From NCBI RefSeq assembly GCF_049686335.1, contig NZ_JBAVHX010000004.1, positions 496,001-560,000 of the forward strand: a stretch of DNA of 64,000 nucleotides, given 5' to 3'. The translations under genes were made by a program, and so were the position numbers. Under the pieces are notes generated by a model. It was given only the letters and a program-made list of their open reading frames with translations. It was not told where the DNA came from and made no database searches. This DNA comes from Buttiauxella sp049686335. GTDB lineage: Bacteria; Pseudomonadota; Gammaproteobacteria; Enterobacterales; Enterobacteriaceae. Positions 16,344-26,396 of this stretch are shown here, piece after piece (positions within the stretch are counted from its first letter, which is position 1; each line of letters opens with the position of its first letter).

Positions 16344-17165
16344 TTAAAGCCCTTTCAGCAGCCGCTCGACATACTCCGGCACCACTTCACTGGCTAAGCC
16401 GTAAAACTTCTCTTCAAACTCGCTACCAACCTGGCTCGGTTCAAGATTCAGTTCAACGGTATGTGCGCCTTGCAAGCGGGCTTCGTGGACAAACCCTGCG
16501 GCGGGGTAAACATGGCCAGAGGTGCCGATAGCGATAAAGTAATCGGCTGTTGCCAGCGCCTGATAAATTTCATCCATACCCAGCGGCATTTCGCCAAACC
16601 ACACCACATGCGGGCGTAACTGTGCAGAAAGTTGGCAGCAGTGGCAGCGGTCATCAGAAGTGATATCCCCTTTCCACTCAATCACCTGGCCACTTTGCGC
16701 ACAGCGTACTTTCAGCAATTCGCCATGCATATGGATAATGTTTTTATTACCGGCACGCTCATGCAAATTATCAATATTTTGCGTCACTAACAGGAAGTGA
16801 TCGCCCAGCTCTTCTTCGAGCCTTGCCAGCGCCAGATGCGCCGCATTGGGCTGAATTTCTGCCTGCTGAAGTTGCTGACGGCGAGCATTATAAAACGCCT
16901 GCACCAGCTCTGGATCACGGGCGAACCCTTCCGGCGTCGCCACATCTTCAACGCGATGCTCTTCCCACAAACCATCGGTCGCGCGGAAAGTACGAATACC
17001 TGACTCGGCGGAAATACCCGCCCCCGTCAGGACGACAACTCTGGGTTTTTCCATCGCTTCGGGTCCAGGACTATCGCGGAAAAATGCACGCTGACGCAAA
17101 CGCTGCCGCAGCAAACGTTTATCTTTTCTGAACCGGCTTAACCGATGTTGACGACGGGATAGCAT
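16344..17165 (-). CDS. cobB: NAD-dependent protein deacylase CobB (sirtuin)
   Basis: CobB removes acetyl and succinyl groups from lysines, for example reactivating acetyl-CoA synthetase. The 273-residue protein has the long basic N-terminal extension of the enterobacterial long isoform (MLSRRQHRLSRFRKDKR), the NAD site GAGISAESGIRTFR, TQNIDNLHERAG, the catalytic His in HMHGELLKVRC, and four zinc-ligand cysteines (CAQSG region and CHCC). The C-terminus is a few residues shorter than in K-12. nagK ends 3 bp upstream, so the two are co-transcribed. Confidence 0.96.
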   Translation of the reverse strand: MLSRRQHRLSRFRKDKRLLRQRLRQRAFFRDSPGPEAMEKPRVVVLTGAGISAESGIRTFRATDGLWEEHRVEDVATPEGFARDPELVQAFYNARRQQLQQAEIQPNAAHLALARLEEELGDHFLLVTQNIDNLHERAGNKNIIHMHGELLKVRCAQSGQVIEWKGDITSDDRCHCCQLSAQLRPHVVWFGEMPLGMDEIYQALATADYFIAIGTSGHVYPAAGFVHEARLQGAHTVELNLEPSQVGSEFEEKFYGLASEVVPEYVERLLKGL

Positions 17166-17168
17166 AAT

Positions 17169-18080
17169 TTACTCCGTGAGATGGAGGAACGCTGCGCCAC
17201 GCATGCCACCGGCATCGCCGTGACGGGCAGGTTCAATGCGCGGCACTTTTGCCACCGGCAAAAGATACTTCGGTAAACGTTCAGGCAGTTGCTGGTACAT
17301 CTCAGTAAAGTTAGATAACCCACCGCCAATCACCACCAGATGCGCATCAATTGCCGTCAACAGACTGCCGAGGCAGCAAGCCAGCAGCTCGACGAAACGT
17401 TCAACGTGCGCCACAGCTTTGTCATCCCCTGCGCGATAGCGGGCAACAATCTCTTTGGCATCCAGAGGTTCAGAGTAGAAGTGTTGGTAAACCCACGCAA
17501 ATCCACGACCGGAAAGATAGTTTTCGATGCAGCCATTTTGACCACAACCGCAACGTGTGAGTGGAATGTCATGCCCCAATACGTCGAGCGCATCCACCGG
17601 CAGACGCGTATGACCGAACTCGCCAGTGATGTAATTGCGACCGGTAATAGATTTACCGTTGACGATAATTCCGCCGCCCACGCCGGTGCCGAGAATCAGC
17701 CCCATCACTACCGGGTAGTCGCGGAATTCATCATCCCAGGCTTCAGACAGCGCAAAGCAGTTCGCGTCGTTATCCATACGTACTTCACGTCCGAGCATGG
17801 CGCTCAGATCGGCCTGAACCGGTTTACCGCTGGCAGCAGGCACGTTGGCGGCGTAAAGCGTGCCATCGTCGGTGACAGGCATACCTGGAATACCAATGCC
17901 TACCGAGCCCTTAACACCAAAACGGCTATCTGCTTCCCGTACCAGAGAAGCGATAGCCGCTAAGAAGTTTTCGTAACTGTCATGCGGAGTGGGAAGACGC
18001 TTTTCCCACTGTAACCGCCGTTCAGTATCATAAACCCCAAGAGCCATTTTCGTGCCGCCAATGTCAAATCCGTAGTACAT
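17169..18080 (-). CDS. nagK: N-acetyl-D-glucosamine kinase
   Basis: NagK phosphorylates GlcNAc released from recycled peptidoglycan. The 303-residue ROK-family protein has the ATP-binding FDIGGTKMALGV at its N-terminus, LGTGVGGGIIVNG, and the zinc-binding CGCGQNGCIENYLSG motif. ATG 18078-18080 (MYYGFDIGG) is chosen by homology over an upstream in-frame ATG nine codons earlier. It lies between lolE and cobB in the lolCDE-nagK-cobB run. Confidence 0.97.
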   Translation of the reverse strand: MYYGFDIGGTKMALGVYDTERRLQWEKRLPTPHDSYENFLAAIASLVREADSRFGVKGSVGIGIPGMPVTDDGTLYAANVPAASGKPVQADLSAMLGREVRMDNDANCFALSEAWDDEFRDYPVVMGLILGTGVGGGIIVNGKSITGRNYITGEFGHTRLPVDALDVLGHDIPLTRCGCGQNGCIENYLSGRGFAWVYQHFYSEPLDAKEIVARYRAGDDKAVAHVERFVELLACCLGSLLTAIDAHLVVIGGGLSNFTEMYQQLPERLPKYLLPVAKVPRIEPARHGDAGGMRGAAFLHLTE

Positions 18081-18123
18081 CGCTTTGCTGCTCCCCAATA
18101 CCGTCATATTTTCAATTGATTAT

Positions 18124-19368
18124 TTATTGCCCGCTTAATACTCGCGCGGGATCAATATTACTGGCTCGACGAGCCGGATACCAACTGGCAAGTAAACTCA
18201 GTAACAACGCTGTGATCAGGACATAAAATACGTCCAACCAATGAAGTTCTGATGGCAGGAAATCGATAAAGTAAATATCGCCAGACAGGAACTGGTGACC
18301 GATGAGTTTTTCAATTACGCGGATAATATTGGTCAATTGCCAGGAGGCCAGCACACCAATAATTACGCCGCTCACGCTGCCCAGTAAACCCGCCAACAGA
18401 CCGTACCAGATGAAAATTGCACGAATCAGGCCATCTTTCGCCCCAAGCGTACGCAGCACGGCGATATCGCTGCTCTTATCTTTCACCGCCATCACCAGCG
18501 TCGAAACGATGTTAAAACAGGCGACGCCAATCACCAGCACCATCGCCAGATACATAATGGCGCGGATCATCTGGATATCGCGATACATGTAACCGTAGGT
18601 GCCAATCCAGCTTTTGATATACACGTAAGCGTTGGTGACTTCGCCTGCATCACGCACCAGCTGATTTGCGTTAAACACATCATTCACTTTGATTGCGATG
18701 CCTGTGACACTGTCTGCCATGTCCAGATAGCCTTGCGCATCTGCCATCGGCACCATCGCGAAGCTATGATCGAGCTGCCCGCTAAGTGCCAGAATACCTT
18801 CAACTTGCAGGCGTACACGCTTCGGTTGCAGCAGTTTGTGATCGGCATTGCTGTTAGGGATCATGATGGAGATCCAGTCGCCCTGCTTCACTTTCAGGGC
18901 ATCAGCCACCCCTTTTCCGATAATGATCTGCTGCTGACCAGCCTTAAAGTTTTGCCAGGCATTGTTTTGCACATACTGCGGTAACGCGCTGAGGCGTACT
19001 TCCTGAGCAGGGTCTACGCCTTTGACCTGAATTGCGCGCAGATTTGGCCCACTTTCCACAAGGCCGGTGAAGTTGATGTACGGCGCAGCCGCAGCAATCC
19101 CCTTCACTTTCTCAACACGTTGCAACACACCACTCCAGTCATGGAATGGCTGATTAACCGGTTCGATTTCACCGTGGGGCACCACCGCTAAAATGCGGTT
19201 GTTCAGCTCACGTTCGAAACCGTTCATCGCACTCAGACCCACAATCAGCACCGCCACACCCAGTGCGATACCTAATGTGGAGATGATTGAAATCAGTGAC
19301 ACCATGCCGCTGCGACGACGCCCGCGGCTAAAACGCAAACCAATAAGCAGTGACAGTGGCGAAGCCAT
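18124..19368 (-). CDS. lolE: Lipoprotein-releasing system permease LolE
   Basis: LolE, with LolC and LolD, extracts outer-membrane-destined lipoproteins from the inner membrane and hands them to LolA. The 414-residue product has an N-terminal TM segment (LISIISTLGIALGVAVLIVG), a large periplasmic domain and three C-terminal TM segments with an FtsX/MacB-type permease fold. It ends NIDPARVLSGQ as in E. coli. Its ATG overlaps the lolD stop by one base. Confidence 0.97.
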   Translation of the reverse strand: MASPLSLLIGLRFSRGRRRSGMVSLISIISTLGIALGVAVLIVGLSAMNGFERELNNRILAVVPHGEIEPVNQPFHDWSGVLQRVEKVKGIAAAAPYINFTGLVESGPNLRAIQVKGVDPAQEVRLSALPQYVQNNAWQNFKAGQQQIIIGKGVADALKVKQGDWISIMIPNSNADHKLLQPKRVRLQVEGILALSGQLDHSFAMVPMADAQGYLDMADSVTGIAIKVNDVFNANQLVRDAGEVTNAYVYIKSWIGTYGYMYRDIQMIRAIMYLAMVLVIGVACFNIVSTLVMAVKDKSSDIAVLRTLGAKDGLIRAIFIWYGLLAGLLGSVSGVIIGVLASWQLTNIIRVIEKLIGHQFLSGDIYFIDFLPSELHWLDVFYVLITALLLSLLASWYPARRASNIDPARVLSGQ

Positions 19369-20072
19369 TACTGGGCTCCCATCAGAGTCAGCTCATTCGT
19401 CAGGCGACCATCACGCATTTCTAACTGGCGAGTCATGCGACGCGCTAATTGCAGATCGTGAGTCACCACAAGGAACGCTGTCCCCTGGCGCACGTTGAGT
19501 TCACCGAGGAGTTCGAAAATGCTGTCGGCATTACGCGCATCGAGGTTACCAGTCGGTTCATCGGCGAGCACCAGACGCGGATTATTCACCAGTGCACGGG
19601 CAATCGCCACACGCTGGCGTTCGCCACCGGACAGCTCAGAAGGACGGTGATTGCTGCGGTGATCCAGCCCGACCGCTTTCAGCATTTCCAGCGCGCGTTG
19701 CTTCGTTTCATCAGTATTGTTTTTACCGATTAACAGCGGCATGGCGACGTTTTCCATCGCGGTGAAGTCAGGCAGTAAGTGGTGAAACTGGTAAATAAAG
19801 CCCAGCTCACGATTACGCAGTTCTGCTTTGGCAGAAGACGACATTGAACTCATCGGCTTACCGTTGAAAATCACATCGCCAGAAGTTGGCGTATCAAGCC
19901 CACCTAACAGGTGCAACAAGGTACTTTTGCCGGAACCGGAACTGCCGACAATCGCCATTAACTCGCCGGTATCAATGCTGAAGCTGACATCATGCAAAAC
20001 GTCCGTTTGCACTTTGCCTTCCTGATAGCGTTTGCACAGCTTGTCACACTGCAACAGGATTGAATTACTCAT
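19368..20072 (-). CDS. lolD: Lipoprotein-releasing system ATPase LolD
   Basis: LolD is the ATPase of LolCDE. The 234-residue protein has Walker A GSSGSGKST, the signature LSGGERQR, Walker B LVLADEPTGNLD and the H-loop VVTHDLQLA. The Q-loop region FIYQFHHLLPDF, which contacts the permease, is conserved. ATG 20070-20072 (MSNSILLQCDKLC) fits E. coli; the frame continues 30 codons upstream inside lolC and is not used. It overlaps the end of lolC by 8 bp. Confidence 0.97.
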   Translation of the reverse strand: MSNSILLQCDKLCKRYQEGKVQTDVLHDVSFSIDTGELMAIVGSSGSGKSTLLHLLGGLDTPTSGDVIFNGKPMSSMSSSAKAELRNRELGFIYQFHHLLPDFTAMENVAMPLLIGKNNTDETKQRALEMLKAVGLDHRSNHRPSELSGGERQRVAIARALVNNPRLVLADEPTGNLDARNADSIFELLGELNVRQGTAFLVVTHDLQLARRMTRQLEMRDGRLTNELTLMGAQ

Positions 20073-21264
20073 AACGTAAAGCCTCAGCGGGATGTGTCGC
20101 GGCAGCACGCCACGATGGATAAAGCGTGGATAACAGCGCAACCGCCATAGCAACGATCGCAATCACAATAACTTGCAGCGGATCAATGGCAACCGGCAGC
20201 GTGGCACCATCCAGCATCGCGCCAATAATCGGCATCAAATTGTTTAACTGGCTGGCAAGTAGCGCGCCAAGTAATGCCCCCAGCAAAGCACCAATTACCC
20301 CGGCACTCGCCCCTTGCACCATAAACACCGCCATGATTTGCCGACGGGTGAGACCCTGAGTCTGGAGAATGGCGACTTCGCCTTGTTTTTCCATTACCAA
20401 CAGGCCAAGAGAAGTAATGATGTTAAACGCGGCAACCGCCACAATCAGGCTCAACAACAGCCCCATCATATTTTTTTCCATGCGTACGGCCTGGAAAAGC
20501 TCACCTTTACGCTCGCGCCAGTCTTTCCACTCCGTGCCCTGCGGCAAAGTCTGTTGGCTCAATACATCGACTTTCAGCGGTTCAGCCAGCCACAAACGCC
20601 AGCCGGTAATATTCCCCGCCGGATAGCGCATCAGACGCGATGCATCTTGCTGGTTGACCAACATTTGATAACCGTCGACTTCGCTGTTGGCGGCAAACGT
20701 GCCAATCACCGTGAACAGACGCTGGCTAGGCAGACGCCCCATCGGCGTAAACTGGCTGGCGGACGGCACCATCACACGGATGCTATCGCCGCGTTTAATC
20801 CCCAGTTGCCCGGCAAGTTGCTCACCCAGAATAATGTTGTACTTCCCGGCGACCAGGTCAGTCTGCTTAACATTGACGAGAAACGGCGACAGCGGATCTT
20901 TTTCTTCCGGCTGCACGCCGAGCATCACACCCACCGCCACGCTACGCGCACTTTGCAGCACGACATCCCCGGTGGTGATGGGAGCAACGCGCGTCACGCC
21001 CTGCAATTTCAGATCTTTTGCTGGAAGAGTTTCAGGATTAATGGAGCCGGCAGGCGAGCTGATAATCGCTTGTGGCATCAGCCCAAGAATGTTGTTTTGC
21101 AGCTCTCGTTCGAATCCGTTCATCACGGAAAGCACCGTCACGAGCGCCATTACGCCAAGCGTAATGCCGATAGTCGACAGCCAGGAAACGAAGCGACCGA
21201 AGCGGTCAGCTGCTCGCCCACGCATGTAGCGCAGGCCTATAAATAACGCGACAGGTTGATACAT
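20065..21264 (-). CDS. lolC: Lipoprotein-releasing system permease LolC
   Basis: LolC is the LolA-docking permease subunit of LolCDE. The 399-residue product has the N-terminal TM segment (WLSTIGITLGVMALVTVLSV), a periplasmic domain with the hook-like region that recruits LolA, and three C-terminal TM helices ending WRAAATHPAEALRYE. The start ATG 21262-21264 (MYQPVALFIGLRYMRG) agrees with E. coli; a 22-codon upstream extension is not conserved. It is divergent from ycfT across 299 bp. Confidence 0.97.
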   Translation of the reverse strand: MYQPVALFIGLRYMRGRAADRFGRFVSWLSTIGITLGVMALVTVLSVMNGFERELQNNILGLMPQAIISSPAGSINPETLPAKDLKLQGVTRVAPITTGDVVLQSARSVAVGVMLGVQPEEKDPLSPFLVNVKQTDLVAGKYNIILGEQLAGQLGIKRGDSIRVMVPSASQFTPMGRLPSQRLFTVIGTFAANSEVDGYQMLVNQQDASRLMRYPAGNITGWRLWLAEPLKVDVLSQQTLPQGTEWKDWRERKGELFQAVRMEKNMMGLLLSLIVAVAAFNIITSLGLLVMEKQGEVAILQTQGLTRRQIMAVFMVQGASAGVIGALLGALLGALLASQLNNLMPIIGAMLDGATLPVAIDPLQVIVIAIVAMAVALLSTLYPSWRAAATHPAEALRYE

Positions 21265-21563
21265 GTATTCCGTCTTGTTGCAGTTGCGAATGCAAAGTTG
21301 GCGAGAAGTATATAAGTGATACCGTATCAAGTAAATGAAACATAACGTTTTTTTGATATTTCAGAACATGTGAAATCCAATTAAATCAAGCTCATAACAT
21401 CTTGTTTTCGAAGTCAAAGCTCTCGCGACTCGGTGACTTTCTGACCCTGCGGAATTTCTGAAAGGTGCCCAATTCTTACAAAAACAGACAAATCAGGTAA
21501 AAAAACCGCCGCCAATCTTCCACCCTGAAGGCAATACAGACCAACAGAAGATATTGCCCACGC

Positions 21564-22637
21564 ATGAAAAACAAACAACTATGGATAAACCACATCAAGG
21601 GATTGTGCATCTGCCTTGTCGTTATCTACCATTCGGTGATTACTTTTTACCCACACCTGGTGCAATCCCAAACAGGATTGCCTGAGTACGTTGCCAAAAG
21701 CTGGATCTACCTGAATCTGTATCTGGCCCCTTTCCGTATGCCAGTGTTCTTCTTTATTTCCGGATTTTTGATCACCCGCTACATCGAACAGGTGAAATGG
21801 CGGGACTGCATTGATAAACGGATATGGAATATCTTCTATGTTTTGCTGTTGTGGGGCGTGTTGCAGTGGCTGGGTATTTCGTTAATCAATGAATGGCTGG
21901 CGCCAGACCTGGTACGTAATCCGACATCTAATGCGGCTTATTCAGAAAACCTGCTGCAATTTGCCACCAGCATGGCAAAAGCCAGCACCAGCCTCTGGTA
22001 CCTGTACGCACTGGTACTCTATTTCCTGATGTTTAAAAGCCTGCGCCGCTTCAAGGTGCCGGTCATTGTGATGCTATTGGCGATAAACGTGGTGATTAGC
22101 TTTATGCCGTTGCCGTGGTGGGGCATGAACAGTGTGGTGCGTAATATGTGTTATTACGGCCTCGGCGCGTGGTTTGGCCCGCAACTGATGAATGCGATGA
22201 AAGCGTTCTCCCCTCGCCAGCGTCCGTTGCTGTGCATTGCCGCCGCCCTGCTTTCTGTCGCGCTGTATCTGGTGAATGTTCCGTTATTGATTTCAGTGCT
22301 GTCGATTTTCGTGATTATGAAACTGTTTTATCTGCTGGATGGCTGGCGTGAAAGCCGCTCCGATGCGTTCCTGAATATCGTCGGCTCCAACACTATTGCG
22401 ATTTACACCACTCACCGCATCGTGATTGAAGCACTGAGCTTATTTACGCTTGGACAGGTCACCGCCGGGCATCTTTCCGATAACCTGGTGCTCGCCATTT
22501 TGCTGGTTTATCCGTTTGTTAGCCTCGCGATATGCACTTTACTGGGTTTAGGTTTCAGGAAATTATCGCGTGTGTTGTGCGGGGATATGTTCTTCTCGCC
22601 GCCGAAAAAAATGGTGACGGCAACACAAGCGGGTTAA
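21564..22637 (+). CDS. ycfT: YcfT family acyltransferase-3-like inner membrane protein
   Basis: The 357-residue protein equals E. coli YcfT in length and matches it at the N-terminus (LWINHIKGLCICLVVIYHSV) and through PFRMPVFFFISGFLI and GSNTIAIYTTHRIV. It has about ten hydrophobic segments and the acyltransferase-3 fold, with the conserved His in IYHSV near residue 24. Relatives transfer acyl groups to surface sugars, but the YcfT substrate is not established. It sits between lolC and mfd as in E. coli. Confidence 0.93.
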   Translation: MKNKQLWINHIKGLCICLVVIYHSVITFYPHLVQSQTGLPEYVAKSWIYLNLYLAPFRMPVFFFISGFLITRYIEQVKWRDCIDKRIWNIFYVLLLWGVLQWLGISLINEWLAPDLVRNPTSNAAYSENLLQFATSMAKASTSLWYLYALVLYFLMFKSLRRFKVPVIVMLLAINVVISFMPLPWWGMNSVVRNMCYYGLGAWFGPQLMNAMKAFSPRQRPLLCIAAALLSVALYLVNVPLLISVLSIFVIMKLFYLLDGWRESRSDAFLNIVGSNTIAIYTTHRIVIEALSLFTLGQVTAGHLSDNLVLAILLVYPFVSLAICTLLGLGFRKLSRVLCGDMFFSPPKKMVTATQAG

Positions 22638-22789
22638 GTCGTATCCGTGGGAGGTGTCAAATCTCTGGCTGCTTTGCGATTGGGTTGCTAATACAAAACG
22701 ATCGCGGATAATAATAAGCAACTTCTTGACGCGTCGGGGGTTATATACCCGAAAAATTCGATGCAACCTGAGAGATTCTGACACCTTCT

Positions 22790-25700
22790 ATGCCTGAAAA
22801 ATATCGCTATTCCTTACCCGTAAAAGCTGGCGATCAGCGTCAGCTTGGAGAACTCACCGGTTCTGCTTGTGCCACCGAAGTGGCCGAAATCATAGAGCGC
22901 CATAATGGTCCGGTGGTGTTGATAGCACCAGATATGCAGAATGCACTGCGTCTGCATGACGAGATTATGCAGTTTACGGAAAGCCTGGTGGTGAATCTTG
23001 CCGACTGGGAAACCCTGCCATACGACAGTTTCTCGCCGCATCAGGAAATTATCTCTTCGCGTTTATCCACGCTTTATCAGTTGCCCACCATGCAGCGCGG
23101 CGTGTTAATCCTGCCGGTGAATACTTTGATGCAGCGCGTTTGCCCGCATAATTTCTTGCACGGTCATGCGCTGGTGATGCAAAAAGGCCAGCAATTATCA
23201 CGCGATAATTTACGCAGCCAGTTAGAGCAGGCGGGTTATCGCAGCGTTGATCAGGTGATGGAACACGGTGAGTTTGCGACCCGTGGCGCGTTGCTGGATT
23301 TATATCCGATGGGCAGTGATCAGCCCTACCGTATTGATTTCTTCGATGACGAAATTGACAGCCTGCGCGTGTTTGATGTGGATACGCAGCGCACGCTTGA
23401 AGAAGTGGACGCCATCAACCTGCTGCCCGCGCACGAATTTCCGACCGATAAAACCGCCATTGAGTTATTCCGCAGCCAGTGGCGCGACAAGTTTGATGTG
23501 AAGCGCGAGCCGGAACATATCTACCAGCAGGTCAGTAAAGGCACGCTCCCTGCCGGGATTGAATACTGGCAGCCGCTGTTCTTCAGCGAACCACTCCCCC
23601 CGCTATTTAGCTATTTCCCGAAAAACACGTTGCTTATCAATACCGGCGACATCGAAACCAGTGCTGAGCGTTTCTGGCAGGATACATTTGCCCGTTTCGA
23701 AAATCGCGGCGTTGACCCGATGCGTCCGCTGTTGCCGCCGGAAAGTCTGTGGCTGCGTGTCGACGAACTGTTCAGCGAGTTAAAAGCCTGGCCGCGTATT
23801 CAGCTCAAAACTGAATCTCTGGCTGACAAAGCCGCGTTCACCAATCTGGGTTATCGCCCGTTGCCAGACCTTTCCGTTCAGGCGCAGCAGAAAGCGCCTC
23901 TCGATAACCTGCGTAAATTCCTTGAGTCGTTCGCCGGGCCAGTCGTGTTTTCCGTCGAAAGTGAAGGCCGTCGTGAAGCGCTGGGCGAGCTGCTATCTCG
24001 CATAAAAGTGGCACCAAAACGTATCTATCGTCTTGATGAGGCGGCAGATAATGGCCGCTATTTAATGCAGGGTTCCAGCGAGCATGGGTTCATCGATACC
24101 CTGCGCAATCGTGCATTGATTTGTGAAAGTGATCTGCTGGGCGAGCGCGTCAGTCGTCGCCGTCAGGATAGCCGTCGCACCATTAACCCCGATACCCTGA
24201 TTCGCAACCTTGCCGAGCTGCATACCGGGCAACCGGTGGTGCATCTGGAACATGGGGTTGGCCGTTATGCCGGTTTAACCACCCTTGAAGCGGGCGGCAT
24301 CACTGGCGAATACCTGATGCTGACCTATCACGGTGACGCCAAACTCTACGTGCCGGTTTCATCGCTGCATCTGATAAGCCGCTACGCGGGGGGAGCCGAA
24401 GAAAATGCGCCGCTGCATAAACTCGGCAGCGATGCCTGGTCACGCGCACGCCAGAAAGCCGCCGAGAAAGTGCGCGATGTGGCTGCGGAATTGCTGGATA
24501 TTTATGCGCAGCGTGCCGCAAAACAAGGCTTTGCCTTTAAGCATGACCGCGAACAGTATCAACTGTTCTGCGACGCGTTCCCGTTTGAAACCACGCCAGA
24601 TCAGGCTCAGGCGATTAATGCCGTGTTGAGCGACATGTGCCAACCGCTGGCAATGGACCGACTGGTGTGTGGTGATGTGGGCTTTGGTAAAACCGAAGTG
24701 GCGATGCGCGCTGCCTTCCTCGCCGTGGAAAACCATAAGCAAGTGGCCGTGCTGGTGCCGACCACCCTGCTCGCCCAACAACATCTGGATAACTTCCGAG
24801 ACCGTTTTGCCAACTGGCCGGTGCGCATCGAAATGCTGTCGCGTTTTCGTACCGCCAAAGAGCAAGCGCAAATCCTGCAAGATGCCAGCGAAGGGAAAGT
24901 CGATATCCTTATCGGCACCCATAAGCTGCTGCAAAATGATGTGAAGATGAAAGACCTGGGGCTGCTGATTGTCGATGAAGAGCATCGCTTTGGTGTGCGC
25001 CATAAAGAGCGGATTAAAGCGATGCGCGCTGACGTCGATATCCTCACGCTGACCGCCACACCGATTCCGCGTACGCTGAATATGGCGATGAGCGGGATGC
25101 GAGATTTGTCGATTATCGCCACTCCCCCGGCGCGTCGCCTGGCGGTGAAAACCTTCGTGCGTCAGTACGATGAACTTGTGGTCCGCGAAGCGATTCTGCG
25201 TGAAGTGCTGCGTGGCGGGCAGGTTTACTATCTTTATAACGATGTGGAAAATATCCAGAAAGCGGCAGACCGCCTCGCGGCGTTAGTGCCCGAAGCGCGC
25301 ATCACCATTGGTCACGGCCAGATGCGTGAACGTGAGCTGGAACGCGTGATGAACGACTTCCACCACCAGCGTTTCAACGTTCTGGTTTGTACCACGATTA
25401 TCGAAACCGGTATCGATATTCCGACCGCGAATACCATTATCATCGAACGCGCGGATCATTTCGGCCTTGCGCAGTTGCACCAGTTGCGTGGCCGTGTCGG
25501 GCGTTCGCATCACCAGGCGTATGCATGGTTGCTGACGCCGCATCCAAAAGCGATGACCACCGACGCGCAAAAACGCCTCGAGGCTATCGCGTCTCTCGAA
25601 GATTTGGGTGCCGGTTTTGCCCTCGCCACGCATGACCTGGAAATTCGTGGTGCCGGTGAATTGCTCGGCGAAGGCCAAAGCGGTTCCATGGAAAGTATCG

Positions 25701-26236
25701 GTTTCTCGCTATACATGGAAATGCTGGAAAACGCGGTCGATGCCCTTAAAGATGGCCGTGAGCCGTCACTTGAAGATTTGACCAGCAGCCAGACCGAAGT
25801 CGAACTGCGTATGCCTGCCCTGCTGCCGGATGATTTCATCCCGGACGTCAACACGCGCCTGTCGTTCTACAAGCGCATCGCCAGTGCAAAAACCGGCCAT
25901 GAACTCGACGAACTTAAAGTGGAGTTGATCGACCGCTTTGGTTTGTTACCGGATCCGGCTCGCAACTTGCTGGATATTGCTGCGTTACGCCAGCAGGCGC
26001 AGAAGTTGGGTGTGCGTAAAATCGAAGGTAACGAGAAAGGTGGCGTGATTGAATTTGCCGAGAAGAACCATGTGAATCCGGTATGGCTGATTGGTTTACT
26101 GCAAAAACAGCCGCAACATTACCGTCTCGATGGGCCAACCCGACTGAAATTTATTGAAGATCTCGCCGATCGCAAAGCTCGCATGGAATGGGTGCGTAAC
26201 TTCATGCATCAGCTGGCGCAGAACGCAGCGGCATAA
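22790..26236 (+). CDS. mfd: Transcription-repair coupling factor Mfd
   Basis: Mfd displaces RNA polymerase stalled at lesions and recruits UvrA. The 1148-residue protein has the same length as in E. coli: UvrB-like N-terminal modules (TLPYDSFSPHQEIISSRLS), the RNA polymerase-interacting domain around VVHLEHGVGRYAGL, the translocase motor with Walker A GDVGFGKTEVAMRA, DEEH box IVDEEHRFGVRHKE, TATPIPRTLNMAM and GRVGRSHHQAYAWLL, then the TRCF C-terminal domain. It stands alone, 152 bp after ycfT, with a terminator downstream. Confidence 0.98.
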   Translation: MPEKYRYSLPVKAGDQRQLGELTGSACATEVAEIIERHNGPVVLIAPDMQNALRLHDEIMQFTESLVVNLADWETLPYDSFSPHQEIISSRLSTLYQLPTMQRGVLILPVNTLMQRVCPHNFLHGHALVMQKGQQLSRDNLRSQLEQAGYRSVDQVMEHGEFATRGALLDLYPMGSDQPYRIDFFDDEIDSLRVFDVDTQRTLEEVDAINLLPAHEFPTDKTAIELFRSQWRDKFDVKREPEHIYQQVSKGTLPAGIEYWQPLFFSEPLPPLFSYFPKNTLLINTGDIETSAERFWQDTFARFENRGVDPMRPLLPPESLWLRVDELFSELKAWPRIQLKTESLADKAAFTNLGYRPLPDLSVQAQQKAPLDNLRKFLESFAGPVVFSVESEGRREALGELLSRIKVAPKRIYRLDEAADNGRYLMQGSSEHGFIDTLRNRALICESDLLGERVSRRRQDSRRTINPDTLIRNLAELHTGQPVVHLEHGVGRYAGLTTLEAGGITGEYLMLTYHGDAKLYVPVSSLHLISRYAGGAEENAPLHKLGSDAWSRARQKAAEKVRDVAAELLDIYAQRAAKQGFAFKHDREQYQLFCDAFPFETTPDQAQAINAVLSDMCQPLAMDRLVCGDVGFGKTEVAMRAAFLAVENHKQVAVLVPTTLLAQQHLDNFRDRFANWPVRIEMLSRFRTAKEQAQILQDASEGKVDILIGTHKLLQNDVKMKDLGLLIVDEEHRFGVRHKERIKAMRADVDILTLTATPIPRTLNMAMSGMRDLSIIATPPARRLAVKTFVRQYDELVVREAILREVLRGGQVYYLYNDVENIQKAADRLAALVPEARITIGHGQMRERELERVMNDFHHQRFNVLVCTTIIETGIDIPTANTIIIERADHFGLAQLHQLRGRVGRSHHQAYAWLLTPHPKAMTTDAQKRLEAIASLEDLGAGFALATHDLEIRGAGELLGEGQSGSMESIGFSLYMEMLENAVDALKDGREPSLEDLTSSQTEVELRMPALLPDDFIPDVNTRLSFYKRIASAKTGHELDELKVELIDRFGLLPDPARNLLDIAALRQQAQKLGVRKIEGNEKGGVIEFAEKNHVNPVWLIGLLQKQPQHYRLDGPTRLKFIEDLADRKARMEWVRNFMHQLAQNAAA

Positions 26237-26257
26237 TCACGCGCAGAAACTGACTAA

Positions 26258-26290
26258 AGTGCCTTAGATATCTCTAAGGCACTCAATTTG
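26258..26290 (+). terminator. Stem-loop terminator after mfd
   Basis: A perfect 11-bp stem AGTGCCTTAGA/TCTAAGGCACT with a 4-base loop lies 22 bp after mfd and is followed by CAATTT. The stem is strong and the T tract short. Confidence 0.65.
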
Positions 26291-26396
26291 AAACATTTAC
26301 ACATCCTTTCAATCCACCAGGATTTCCCTACACGCTCTCCCGTCATAATCATCGATTAACTTTTTTATAACATCCGCATACTTTAAAAGGTTTACC

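Noticed and set aside
20314..21246. 310-codon open frame antisense to lolC
   Set aside because: It lies wholly inside a well-conserved gene, has atypical His/Gln/Arg-rich composition and matches no family.
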